Positions 49,131 to 59,599 of a DNA stretch of 64,000 nucleotides are shown here, one piece after another. The translations under genes and the position numbers were made by a program. The stretch is taken from positions 19,217,074 through 19,281,073 of the forward strand of contig NC_030859.1 in assembly GCF_000208745.1 (NCBI RefSeq). Direction: 5' to 3'. The notes beneath the pieces were generated by a model. The model worked only from the letters and a program-made list of their open reading frames with translations, searched no databases and was not told where the DNA came from. Position 1 is the first letter of the stretch, and each line of letters starts with the position of its first letter. Source of the stretch: Theobroma cacao (Eukaryota; Streptophyta; Magnoliopsida; Malvales; Malvaceae).

Positions 49131-49780
49131 AAAATGACTTTGTAATGATTTCTCCATTCAAGAAATAGAACAAGTATAAAGGAAATAACACTAGCCGGTA
49201 GACATTCAGCTATACTGCAACACAAAAGCTGATTATAAATACAAATTTCACACCAATTCCTCATTCCTTTAATTAATTGTAAAATATATCTCAAGAGTTA
49301 CCTGCAGATATGTAAGTTTTTTTTTTTTTCAAATTTGAAGAAAGAAATTAAAATTTTACTCTTTAAATATAAAGATCATGCTTAATAAATCAATTGTGAG
49401 GGTACGAGGTTTAGCTTTAGGGACTATCTGTAATTTACAAACTTAGGAAAGAAGAGACATCTGCAATGATATGGTCAACAAAAAGATGAAGTTAAAGCCA
49501 CACCCAATCCTTATGCACTGAAAAAGATGAAGCTAAAAAAAATTACAAAACTGAGAAAAGTCCTTTCACAGTAGGAGCAGAAAGAAAAAAGAGGAAGCAA
49601 GAGACCCTCATGCACGTGGGCGGCGAAGAGAAACAAAGAGGACTAGAAGAATTTCACTCCACCATCGGCTTCAGAATTTCATGGTTGAGTAATTTATTCG
49701 ATGTTAAAGCCGCTCTGACATGTAAAGAAGAAGATTCCAACTCAAAGTTATTCAGAACAATAGTTCTCATAACAATAATA
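49130..49780. repeat. tandem duplication, copy 1 (intact empty site)
   Basis: Aligns with 50,490-50,726 joined to 54,578-54,840. Shared landmarks are 'gaaatagaacaagtataaa', 'actagccggtagacat', 'agctgattataaatac', 'gaagttaaagccacacc' and 'ccaccat..cttcagaatttcatg'. At 49,449-49,460 it reads 'gaaagaagagacatc' without interruption, which is the unoccupied target site of the copia insertion in copy 2. On the minus strand (about 49,726-49,658) an exon-like frame ends NHEILKPMVE-stop. Confidence 0.75.
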
Positions 49781-50339
49781 GAGACCTAGAAGGTTGAATC
49801 ATCTAGACTCTATACAATATATGCAATAGCCACACGGTTGGAAAGAATGCTGTATCCGAACATTTGAATTATCTGAAAAGAAATTAAGTACTAAATCTTT
49901 ACTATCAAAATCATTTTATATTATACTGAAAATTAAATAGTAAATAGATATATGTTAATTTTTTTGCAAATATTTTACATTAATAAAAGTTAATAAAAAA
50001 ATAAATAACTAGAAGGGAAAGAATATTAGATTAATGAGATTGAATGACAGATTTTCCTTAGATAAAAATAATTGAATACATTAATTAGCTTTCAAAATCT
50101 TAAGATTTTCCAACAATTTTTCGTTGAAAATCTTTCATTTAAGTGTTGTTGAAAATGTGTTTTCAGTTGCATTGAAACATTTTCAGTGGCTTATCAAACA
50201 CGTATACCATTTTGGCAAGGCCCTCCAACTATTGTTTTGGTCTAAGTAAAATCTCCATGGGAATGCTGCTAATTTGCTTGATGTAATTTCTTCGTTTCTT
50301 AGTTAGCTTTGTCTCTGTTTGCAGGGCATGTTTTGGTCT

Positions 50340-50460
50340 CTGTTTGCAGGACAAATTGAGGATTTAGACAAATTGAGAAGGAAAAAGTTGATCAATGAAA
50401 TGCGGACAGTGACAAGACAGAAGGAGTCACTATGGAGGCAAAAGTCTAAAGTCGAATGAT
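50340..50460 (+). mobile_element. possible LINE ORF2 fragment
   Basis: A short frame reading LRRKKLINEMRTVTRQKESL then WRQKSKVE-stop resembles the linker before the reverse transcriptase in plant L1 ORF2 (pattern W+Q+S+...W). It is preceded by a duplicated 'gtctctgtttgcagg' word. Short, so uncertain. Confidence 0.35.
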
Positions 50461-50489
50461 TACTCTTTAAAACAACTACTTCTATTCTA

Positions 50490-50726
50490 TTGTAAGACTT
50501 TATGATTTCTCAAATTAAGAAATAGAACAAGTATAAAGTGGATAACACTAGCCGGTAGACATTTCGGCTAAAGGTGCAACAGAAGAATAAATAAAGGAAA
50601 AAGCTGATTATAAATACATATTTCGCAACAATCATCATTTCCTATAATAAATTGCAATATATAACTTAATAGCTACCTGTCAGGGATGCAAGGTTTAGGC
50701 TTAGGGACTATCTGAAAGAAGAGAGA
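50490..50726. repeat. tandem duplication, copy 2, left part
   Basis: Left part of the second copy, interrupted at AGAGA (50,722-50,726) by the copia element. It continues at 54,578. Confidence 0.75.
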
Positions 50727-51202
50727 TGTTGTGAAATTACAAAATTATCTCTAAAGAGTTACCCAAGATCTTACTCAATCAATAGAATAAAGAAAGAAAG
50801 AAATCAAGCAGACCCATAAGAACACAAGAATTTACATGATTTGGTCTTTTGATGACTTACGTCCACGGGCACAGCAACAAAGAAAGATTCACTAAAAGAA
50901 AATCAAGAGATTACAAGAATAGTCTCAAACTCACAACTCTTATCCCACATACACTCAAATCATTCTCTCTAAATCTAGGTGATAATTATTCTTTAACCCC
51001 ATAGGATCCTTTTATAGTGCCAAATATAATAATCTTATCCTAATACAATTTTAATAAGGTATACTAACTTAATTAGAATTAAATAATCCTAATCATACTA
51101 TAATTCAAGACTATCCTAACAAATCTCCACCTTAGGCTTGAATTCACTAAGCTCCACCTCACGAATCAATCTCTATCGACACTACCACTACCCCAAAGGG
51201 CC

Positions 51203-51541
51203 TCAAGCACTACGCACACTGATCAAGTCCAAGCAATGCTTGAACATTATCCCAAAAACTGACTTAGTGAACATATCTGTCGGATTTTCATCTGTAGTTA
51301 TTTTCTTCACTACAATGTCACCTCTAGAAACAATCTCTCGAACGAAGTTACACTTGACTTGGATGTGTTTGGTTCTCTCAGGAAACATCTTATTTTTAGT
51401 CAAATGTATAGCACTTTGACTATCACAAAACACAACTGTATGTGCTTGTCCAAAACCAAGATCACTAACCAAGCCTTTAAGCCATAAAACCTCATCCACT
51501 ACCTTGGTCACAGCTATATATTTAGCTTCAGTTGTAGACAA
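51203..51541 (-). pseudogene. copia RNase H C-terminal part
   Basis: Continues after the TAG with STTEAKYIAVTKVVDE, LWLKGL, VFCDSQSAIHL, ERTKHIQVKCNFVRE and DMFTKS, the normal order for the end of copia pol. The frame is open to its stop near the polypurine tract. Confidence 0.85.
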
Positions 51542-51568
51542 GGCAACAGTTGATTGAAGAACTGCTTT

Positions 51569-52204
51569 CTAACTTATTGCAAACCCTGATAGAGTAAACA
51601 CATACCCCGTTTGAGATTTTTTACTCTCTAGATCACCAACAAAATCTGAATCAGAGAAGCCAACCACATGACAACTATTGTTTTCACCTCCTTCACACAC
51701 TAAGCCAACATCAATAGTACTTTTAGGTGTTTTCACAAGGTCCCATGCTTGATCCCAGTGTAGAGACTCAATCTTCTTAGAAGACTCGACATATGTAATT
51801 GCCTCACGATAAAAGTAAGGCTCATCAATCTCTACTTCCACAGATAAAACATAAGAATCAAAATCACCATCGATACAAGTAATGCTTCGTTGAGATACCA
51901 ATTCTTGTACCTCTTGCGATTCATTCTGGATTTCACTATCATCCCGCATTGTCACAAGAGCATTGATTTCAAGCTCCACCTGCTTGCTAACTTCCTGGTC
52001 CGATATGATTACAATTCTAGACTTTATCCCACGAAGTAATCCAGACTTGTCAAAGGTAACATCTCGACTCACCATAAACTTGGAGAACTTACAATCAATA
52101 CACCACAATCGATAACCCTTCACCCCAAATGCATAGCCTAGGAATATGCACTCCATCGCCCTCAACTCAAGTTTACCATCACTCAATGAGCATGAATAGG
52201 ACAA
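51569..52204 (-). pseudogene. copia pol remnant: SH3-like domain fused to RNase H across an RT deletion
   Basis: The open frame begins in the region after the integrase core (ELRAMECIFLGYAFGVKGYR and FMVSRDVTFDKS). It reaches the pre-RT motif WDLVKTPK near 51,735 and jumps directly to STIDVGL, then VGFSDSDFVGD and SQTGYVFTLSG of RNase H. The whole RT, including the catalytic YxDD, is absent, yet the frame is open across the join. The frame ends at a TAG where TGG (Trp) is expected. Confidence 0.88.
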
Positions 52205-53104
52205 CCAAATACTTTTAATATAGAGTAATTAGCGGGTTTACCAGACCAAACATCCTTGAGAGTCTTAAATTCAATTGCTGTTGATGGAGACCGATTTACC
52301 AAGTAGCAAGCCATGTTAATAGTTTCTATCTAGAATACTTTAGTTAGGCCAACATTATAGAGCACATATTTTGCTCTCTCTAGAAGTGTTTTCTTCATCC
52401 ATTCTATAATACTATTTTGACAACAGTGCGATGTCTAACGATTTTCTCATTCTTGTAGAATAAACCAAACTCACCTTTACAAAATTCCAAACCTTTGCTT
52501 GTTCGAAAGCTTTCAATCCTTTTCTTAGTCTGCTTCTCGATCAATGCCTTCCAATGCAAAAAGGTGGTTGACACTTCACTCATAGCTTTCAAAAAATACG
52601 TCCATACCTTTCTTGAAAAATCATTAATAAAGGTCCACATGTATAATGATCCAACTTTTGATGCCATCGGAACAAATCTAAATGGATGTAGTTTATTGCA
52701 CTCTTGGTTCGATGAGTTGTAGTACTAAATTTCACTATATGTTGCTCACAGAAATCTTGCATTATAGTCTTTTGACCACACAGCAAATTACGCTTATTCA
52801 GTTTTCTAATCCCTTTCTCACTTATATGACCCAATCTCATATGCCGTAAACATGTTACATCATCTTCAGGATCATTAGATGAGACCACAAAAATAGTTTT
52901 AATAATCGTGTTTCTCACTATGCGATAAAGGTCACCGGATAACTTGCCCTTCATAATAGTCAAGGCTCCTTTAGATAGATTCAAGACACCATCTTGGCCA
53001 CTATATTTATAGCCTTTTTTATATAACAAACTCAAGGATATCAAATTCTTTTTCATGTTAAGGACATGTTTTATCTCAAGTGTTCTTACAATACCATCAA
53101 ACAT
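52205..53104 (-). pseudogene. copia pre-integrase and integrase region
   Basis: A GAG-pre-integrase block with HMRLGHISEKG, followed by the zinc-binding C..C (CGQKTIMQDFCEQH). The start of the integrase core (YIHLDLF) then shifts frame into SLYMWTFINDFSRKVWTYFL (52,667-52,404). The reading frame is broken at least twice and the last catalytic acidic residue is not in a clean frame. Confidence 0.85.
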
Positions 53105-53110
53105 CTTGAT

Positions 53111-54094
53111 TCAAATTGTACCAATCCCAACAACTGAGAGAGAGAAATCATCTCCTAATTGTACAATGCCCATATCAACAGATTGATAAGTTGTAAACCA
53201 ATCATACCTAGGACATATATAAAAGTAGCAAGTTGAATCTAAGATCCATGTATCCATTGGGTTACTGTTGGTTATTGCAAGAACACTATCAACTTCCTCA
53301 AAAGTATCAAAGTCATCTCTAACCATGTTTGCAGTACTTTCAGACTTATTGATCTTTTCATCATCCTTGAATTTGGTACAATCCTGACGGAAGTTCCCTT
53401 TCTTATCACAAATCCAGCAAGTTTTCCCTTTTGCTCTAAATTTACCTTTTTTATCTATACCCTTATCTCTATCTTTTCCTCTATTCACAATCAACCCTTC
53501 TGTTTGATTTTCATTCCGAATACCACCAACTTTCTTCTTCAATTCCTTGAAATTTGAAGATGCCCTTACATCCTCAAAGGTGAAAGTGTCTCAGCCATAT
53601 AACATAGTATCCACGAAATTTTCATACGATGGAGGTAAAGAACATAGAAGAATTAGGGCTAGGTTTTCATCCTCAATTTTAACATTTATATTCTTTAAAT
53701 CAAGAATAACTCTATTAAATTCATCAATGTGGGCATTAACGAATGTACCTTCACTCATCTTGAGAGTACACAATCGTTACTTCATATAAAGTCGATTCGT
53801 CAAGGATTTGGTCATATAAATACTTTCGAGTTTAAGCCACACTGTAGCAGTAGATTTTTCATCCGTGACTTCTCTTAGCACCTCATCAGACAAAACTAGG
53901 AGAATAGCACTATGTGCTTTTTCCATAAGGTCATCTTTCTCACCATCAGATAAATTCGAGGGAAGATGCTATTTTCCCTTCAGTGCCTTCAACAGTCCTT
54001 GTTGCACTAGCAATGCGCGCATCTTAACATGCCACAAGCTGAAATCGTTTCTTCCATTAAACTTTTCAATCTCATACTTTTTTGAAGTTGCCAT
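53111..54094 (-). pseudogene. copia gag and protease region
   Basis: Starts at 54,094 with an NGRNDFSLWHVKMRALL gag motif and has an in-frame TAG after about 41 codons and more stops later. A UBN2-type segment (about 53,773-53,591) and a zinc knuckle CWICDKKGNFRQDC follow (CCHC with the His replaced by Asn). The protease motif near 53,240 reads LDSTC where D-S/T-G is expected. Non-functional. Confidence 0.85.
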
Positions 54095-54577
54095 AGCTAG
54101 ATTCAGATTGACTCAAGACCTTAGAGCTTTGATACCAATTTGTTGTGAAAATTATAGAATTATCTTTAAAGAGTTACCTAAGATTTTACCCAATCAATAA
54201 AATAAAGAAAGAAAGAAATCAAGTACACCCATAAGAACACAAGAATTTGCGTGTTTTGGTCTTTTAATGGCTTACTTCCACAGGCACAACAACAGAGAAA
54301 GATTCACTAAAAGAAAAATCAAGAGATTATAAGAACAGTCTCAAACTTACAACCCTTATCCCACATACACCAAAATCACTCTTTTTAAATCGAGGTGATA
54401 ATTATTCTTTAACCTCATAGGATCCTTTTATAGTGCCAAATACAATAATCTTATCTTAATACAATTAGGATATGTTATTCTAGTCTAACTAGATTTAAAG
54501 ACTATTTTAATAAGATATACTAATTTAATTAAAATTAAATAATCCTAATTATACTATAATTCAAGACTATCCTAACA

Positions 54578-54840
54578 AGAGACATCAGTCATGATATGGT
54601 CAAGAAAAAGATGAAGTTAAAGCCACACCTCAAACCTCATGCACTGAAAAGGATGAAGATAAAAAGAATTAGAAACTTAAAAAGTAGACCTTCATGCACG
54701 TGAAAAGCAAAGTAGATTGAATATTAATTAATTAATTAAAATTCACTCCTCCACCATCAGCTTCAGAATTTCATGCTTGAGTAATTCATTCGAAGTTAAA
54801 GCCACTCTGACAAGTAAAAAAAAAAATTCCAAGCCAAAGT
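54578..54840. repeat. tandem duplication, copy 2, right part
   Basis: Resumes the copy broken at 50,726. On the minus strand the exon-like frame of copy 1 is preserved as VRVALTSNELLKHEILKLMV and EE-stop (about 54,820-54,750), preceded by the same ttgtcag acceptor-like word. Copies differ at codon level but stay open. Confidence 0.7.
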
Positions 54841-54930
54841 TGATAGAATGGTCAAAAGACAAATAAATTATTTTTAATAACAAGTATGCATTGGCCATAT
54901 ACGGCCTTCATGGCCTTAAAGGTGGTTCTG

Positions 54931-54945
54931 ACCTTTTATTTATCA
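54931..54945 (-). terminator. poly(A)-signal-like site of the pararetrovirus
   Basis: GATAAATAAAAGG on the minus strand, about 290 bases downstream of the TATA box. Pararetroviral transcripts terminate shortly after their start region, so the position is plausible. Confidence 0.4.
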
Positions 54946-55225
54946 GAATAACTCAGATGGCTCTTAAACAATTCATTTTCAGGGCTCAACCCTATCAATT
55001 CTGGTTTACCATTATGGTTGAGAATAGAAACCTTTCTAATGCATAGGTTCTATCAAAGATGGCGAGTGCAGAGCATGCACAAGGATCTAAACTCACGAGA
55101 GAATTATACATATTTCATTGTAATAACCCTAAAGAAAGAAAGAGAAAGATTTAGAGACTCATGTTTGGAAGAAAACACATTGATTTTTTTTCTAAGGGCA
55201 TTTTGCCTCATATTACAAGAGATCC

Positions 55226-55240
55226 TCTACTTTTATAGTC
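55226..55240 (-). promoter_or_regulatory. TATA box of the pararetroviral promoter
   Basis: GACTATAAAAGTAG on the minus strand, followed by a purine-rich start-like segment. It lies downstream of the last viral ORF, where the large-transcript promoter is expected in an integrated linear copy. Confidence 0.5.
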
Positions 55241-55703
55241 AAAAGAGCTAGATACAACAAAACTTACACAGTAGGAAGGTTAACTTTGCATACAGTAAAA
55301 AATCAACACTCTTATCTTACATTCTGGAAAAGATAAAGACAATGATAGACAAGATAATAATTACAGATGGAAAAGATGAGTATAGGATAAAGATGAGTAC
55401 AGGCTATCATAGTGACTCATGGTGGCTTTTAGTCATAGTTTATTTCTGGGTCAGGGTTAAGGTTGAGTTTTACTATCATTTGTTGTTTCCTTTCTCTACA
55501 AATATACATGTGCAAGGAAAGGTTGTCGGGGTCTGTGTTACAATGTCCTTTGCACATTTCATACAGTGGCTTAGAGGGCTATGCCATCTTATCTTCAGGT
55601 AGCTTTATGGAGAGCTGTGAAATCTTATCTTTATTGATTTCTCCATAATCTCAGGGGTCTTGAGACCATTCACGAGGGTCTGGGATTCATTCATTGTATT
55701 CTT

Positions 55704-56306
55704 TTAATACTGTGTTAATTTGGTCATGATAAAGTCCAAATGTTTCAGGAAAATAATCCATGACATCTCAATCTTTGATGAGGGCCAGATATGATAAGGG
55801 ATGATTCTATTATGTTGGCAGATGTGTTTTTGAAACTCCCTGTATTCCTTGTCAAGTTCTCTGATGTTACAAGGAAATGACTTATATGTCCATGCTGAAG
55901 GAATGGTACTAAGCTGAGTGGCTTTTCCATGCATCACAAAATATTGTGGCTTGTAAAAGACAAAGACAACCATTTGCTTTTTCTTTCTTACTTTTGATAT
56001 AGCTAATTCCTTCCAATGAGAGAGTGGATAAAACCATGTGAGTACATCCACAAAGTTTTTTTGCCATGTCTCGATTTCTTCATTAATCATTTTTTCTATG
56101 AATTTCACAAAATCCATAATGTGAAGCTAGATACCAATGTGGTACTTATGGGTTAAGTACCAAAATAACCATTTCAACTCATCAAGAGATTCCATGAACT
56201 CGTAGTGGAAAGGATGGATGAAAGGGTATTTTGGGTGAAGACCATGAGGTTTGAGGATAAGACCCCCATATTTTCTAAAAACTTCAATTTGATATTCAAA
56301 AATCAT
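55704..56306 (-). pseudogene. pararetroviral ORF2, unknown function, one in-frame stop
   Basis: The ATG (56,306) follows the ORF1 stop with no spacing (TAA immediately followed by ATG). The frame runs 200 codons to 55,704 with one TAG (56,127-56,129) that splits it into about 59 and 140 codons. The protein is rich in Trp, Lys and aromatic residues. I recognise no domain. An unassigned second ORF occurs in some endogenous caulimovirids. Confidence 0.6.
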
Positions 56307-57250
56307 TTAGTCAATCTTTTGATGATATGTTCCTTCTTGGACTAGTTTGAGAACTTTAAGAGGATAGCTAGGATGAAGGTTTGGACCTATTAGGGTAGAG
56401 GATGAGGAGGATGACCCTGTAATGTAGGTTCCTGGTTTTGGTGTGAACCTAGAGGGTTTTGGATTGAACATCATGATTTTGGGTTCTTGAGAAGGTTTAG
56501 ACAAGAAATCTACAAGCTGATTTGTTTTTCCTTTGATATGCTTGGTTTCAAGGGAATATTTTGAAAACCATTTTGCCCATCTTAACAACTGGAGATATGG
56601 AACCATCTTCTGTTTGAACTTCAACGTTTGAGGAAAAGAGGACATATCCATTTTGACTAGGAATTTATGTCTAATAAGATGAAATTCAAACTTTGTGATG
56701 GCTTTTTTGATTGCAACGATCTCTTTAAAAGTGGAATAATAATGCATCTTAAAGCTTAAAATTTGTTTGCTTTTGTACGCATAAATATGCCTCTTGCCTT
56801 GTTTTTCTTATAAGAGAATCACTCCTCCATACTTGTCACTAGCATAAGTTTGTAGAACTCTTTTTCCATTAGAAAAGATTTACAGTAGTTTAAGTCTTAT
56901 AGTCCTTGCTTAAGATTTTGAATGGCTCTGGTTTGGGCTGTTCCCCAACTCAGAGAACTTTTCTTAAGCATCTTTCTCAGAGGATTAGTGTACTTTGAAA
57001 GTTTTGGGACAAAATCTCTGAGATAATTTACTATGCCAAGGAACTGCTGAACTTGTTTCTTTGTGAAGTCTTGATCTGGGAATTTTAGCAGTTTTTATGA
57101 AATGTGGGGGTTTGGCTAGTATTTACCTTAGAGTATATGCATTCCAAAGAAATCTATCTCAGACTTGAATATTTGCATCTTTTTTTTGAAAGCATGACTC
57201 CGTATTTAAAAACCAGTTCTGAAAACTGTTAGAGGAGTTGTATATGGCTT
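56307..57250 (-). pseudogene. pararetroviral RT 3' part and RNase H
   Basis: Continuation of the RT after the solo LTR insertion, with several stops. It is followed by RNase H (about 56,860-56,500) with a DKYGG-type motif, a conserved KEI.A.KKAI..FE block and a final W..WFS.Y pattern. A stop lies within the RNase H start. The C-terminal tail contains a run of serines near 56,410. Confidence 0.8.
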
Positions 57251-57255
57251 TCTTC

Positions 57256-58436
57256 TATTGGCTCCATTAGTTTTTAATGATAATAAAATATTCTCATTCA
57301 TTTGTGTTTAATATCTCTAATTGAGTGTGTAGGATAAAAAATTGTATGCAAATAATAAATCAATCATTTAAATGCACGTATCAAAGGTCATAGAAATAAG
57401 GAAGCTACAATTGATCAACAAGACAAAAGCCCCTTAGTTGAATAATGAAGAGTATTGATTGACTAAAATTCAAATTGGAAGAATGGCGAGCTGAAGAGTA
57501 TTGAGAAACAGGACCAACTTAGTCAACCAATAAGTGAGTTAGTTGACCAAGAGCCTACTACCACAAATATGGACTTGAAAACAGAATCAACTTAATCGAC
57601 TAAGAAGGAAGTTAGTCGACTAAGTGCTCATTGCTAGAATTTGAGACCAGAAGACAAAACCAACTTAATCAACTAAGAAGAAAGTTAGTTGACTAAGAGT
57701 TCTCTGTCTGCAATTTGAACATGAGCAGTAAAAGATAGATTAATAACTAGAACCGACTCTCAACTATTTTCAACGGCCAGAAACTGTCAAACTGCCATCA
57801 AAATTGTTTCTCCAAGTATAAAAAGGGACTTGCAATGATTAGAAAATAGATGTTTGAGAGATTAAAGGCTTTCAAGTCCAAAAGAGCTTAAAAATCAAAC
57901 AATACTCTCTGCACTCTTACTGCACTCAACTTCTATCCTTGTAATTGTGATCTATACTTCACTTTGTACCACTTAATCAACCTTGTGATCATTGGTACAC
58001 TCTTATTACTTCTCTCCTTGTATTCTTAGAGTGAGTGAGTCACTTTAAGGGATTGATTCAAGCTAGGATTGCTTGATTGAGTATAGGTTCTAACTTAGTC
58101 TTGAAAAGTTAGGTGTTTGGATTTTAGTTGATCCTTGTAAAAACTATTGTGAAAGGGTATAGTTGAGCCTGGTAAAAGCCATTGTAAAGCTTGGTGAAAG
58201 CTTGTGAATTTCACCGGTTCATAGTGAATTTGTTTGGAAAATCCTTGGTTGGATAATCAAGGTAGTGGATGTAGGTCTTGGACCGAACCACTCTAAATTC
58301 TACTGTGTTGTCTACTCTGTTTTTGTTCTTATTTTCATTCCTTCTTTTATCTTGATCTGTTTCCACTTAGAGCTAATTTTTGAAAAAGCCAAATTGTGCT
58401 ATTCACCCCCTCTAGAACATTTAATTGAGATCAACA
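57256..58436 (-). mobile_element. solo LTR (1,181 bp) inserted in the pararetroviral RT
   Basis: Flanked by a perfect 5-base duplication (TCTTC, 57,251-57,255 and 58,437-58,441). On the minus strand it starts TGTTGATCTC and ends GGAGCCAATA (final CA changed to TA). It shares GAGGGGGTGAATAGCAC and other blocks with the solo LTR at 22,937-24,041, in the opposite orientation. A TATA-like TATAAAAAG lies near 57,818 on the + strand. RT coding sequence resumes on each side. Confidence 0.88.
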
Positions 58437-58441
58437 TCTTC

Positions 58442-58930
58442 TGTTGGGCTGAATAAGAAAATATTATCTATGTAGATAAGAGCTAAGCCCAATATAAGTT
58501 GGAAGATTTTAATCATGGCCTTTTGAAATAATGATGGTGCTGTCTTGAGCTCAAATGGTAGAATAGTCCAATGGTAATGGTGATTGTGTATGCAAAATCG
58601 TATTTTTGGCTTGTCTTCAGGACTAATTCCTAGTTGCCAAAATCCTACTATGAGGTCAAATTTTGAAAAAAACTTTGCCTAGGCAAAGCTTTAGGAGATT
58701 GAATTCCTATTGGGCAGAGGAATTTGTCATCAAGTAGAAAATGATTAAGAGGCTGGTAATTGATGACCAGTCTCAGTTTGCCTATTGCTTGCTTTGCTCG
58801 TTTGTTAACATAAAAGGCCTGACATGCCCATTGAGAATCTGATGGCTCAATCAATCCTTGTTGTAATAATTCTTCACATTCCTTTCTGTCAGTCTTTAGT
58901 GCTCTGGATTCATGCCTGAATGACTTGCTT
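58442..58930 (-). pseudogene. pararetroviral reverse transcriptase, 5' part, mutated active site
   Basis: Includes a QAFYVNKRA segment and a LRLVINYQPLN block of the RT fingers/palm (58,854-58,648). After a frameshift it continues with a WQLGIS..DKPK region and reaches the catalytic motif near 58,470, which reads YIDN where YxDD is required. Just after it the frame is cut by the solo LTR. Confidence 0.82.
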
Positions 58931-59061
58931 TGGTGGGATTAATATCTTCATTAAGCTTGAATAGGAGCTTAATAAAGAATTCAGGATTCTTCCAAAGAAG
59001 ATTGTTGCATTTCAAAAGAAATTCTAAGTGAGAGTTAGCATATGCTTTTTGTTTAAGGAGT

Positions 59062-59523
59062 TCAATTATCATCTAGCTTTGTTCTGCTAGTTGGGATTGG
59101 AACAAAAAGTTTGAAAGAGTATTTGTATTTGATCTCATTTGGAAGTATTTTGAAATGCTGGCATTCATGATAAATGTCAAATCCAACAACTATATCTTTC
59201 CTTGGCAACCCTGATCCAAGTACTTGAGTTGTAATGGAGCATTGGGGGAAAATCTGGATAGTAATTGGCTTACCGGTCAAATAAGTGGTGAAAGTCTGGT
59301 CTGAAGTTGTCTTGAAGTGACTTTCATGAGGTATACAAAATTCCTTAAGTAATATTTTTGGGTTCATTATTATTTTTGTTACTCTAGTGTCAAAGAAGGC
59401 TATTACAAGAATCGGTTGACTGTACTTTGATGGGTACATGAAAACGGGTATGGAAGGTATTGGTGGATCAGGAAGGCTTTGAATTTTCAATTGGAAAGGA
59501 AAGCCAAATTGAGGTTGTATCAT
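59062..59523 (-). pseudogene. pararetroviral aspartic protease region
   Basis: An open frame of 153 codons with a FFDTRVTK motif where the retropepsin-type D-T-G is expected (Gly to Arg), so the catalytic turn is damaged. Downstream ends in a short acidic tail. Position between the CCHC knuckle and RT fits the protease. Confidence 0.75.
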
Positions 59524-59599
59524 AAAAAAGTCTTCAGTTTTGGTGTTTGAGTCAAGAGTGACGGTTGAATGGAAATAAGGTTTTGTCTGAGGGTTCTTC

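Larger units (their letters stand above)
50727..54577 (-). mobile_element. Ty1/copia element with both LTRs and target duplication but no reverse transcriptase
   Basis: The LTRs are 50,727-51,121 (395 bp) and 54,141-54,577 (437 bp), TG...CA on both. The length difference is one roughly 42-base block missing from the left LTR. The flanking 5-base duplication is AGAGA (50,722-50,726, 54,578-54,582). On the minus strand a primer binding site (TTGGTATCAAAGCTC) lies two bases inside the upstream LTR, and a polypurine tract (AAGGTGGAGATT) abuts the other. The internal region is only 3,019 bases and holds gag, protease, integrase and RNase H relics in the standard copia order. The RT domain is deleted, so it could move only in trans even before its stops arose. 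Confidence 0.92.

Noticed and set aside
51138..51419. + strand frame inside the copia element
   Set aside because: Antisense shadow of the RNase H coding strand.
56126..56137. Second tRNA-Met-like primer site (TTGGTATCTAGC on the minus strand)
   Set aside because: It lies within ORF2 at its internal stop, matches only the first eight bases of the consensus, and has no LTR or leader context.
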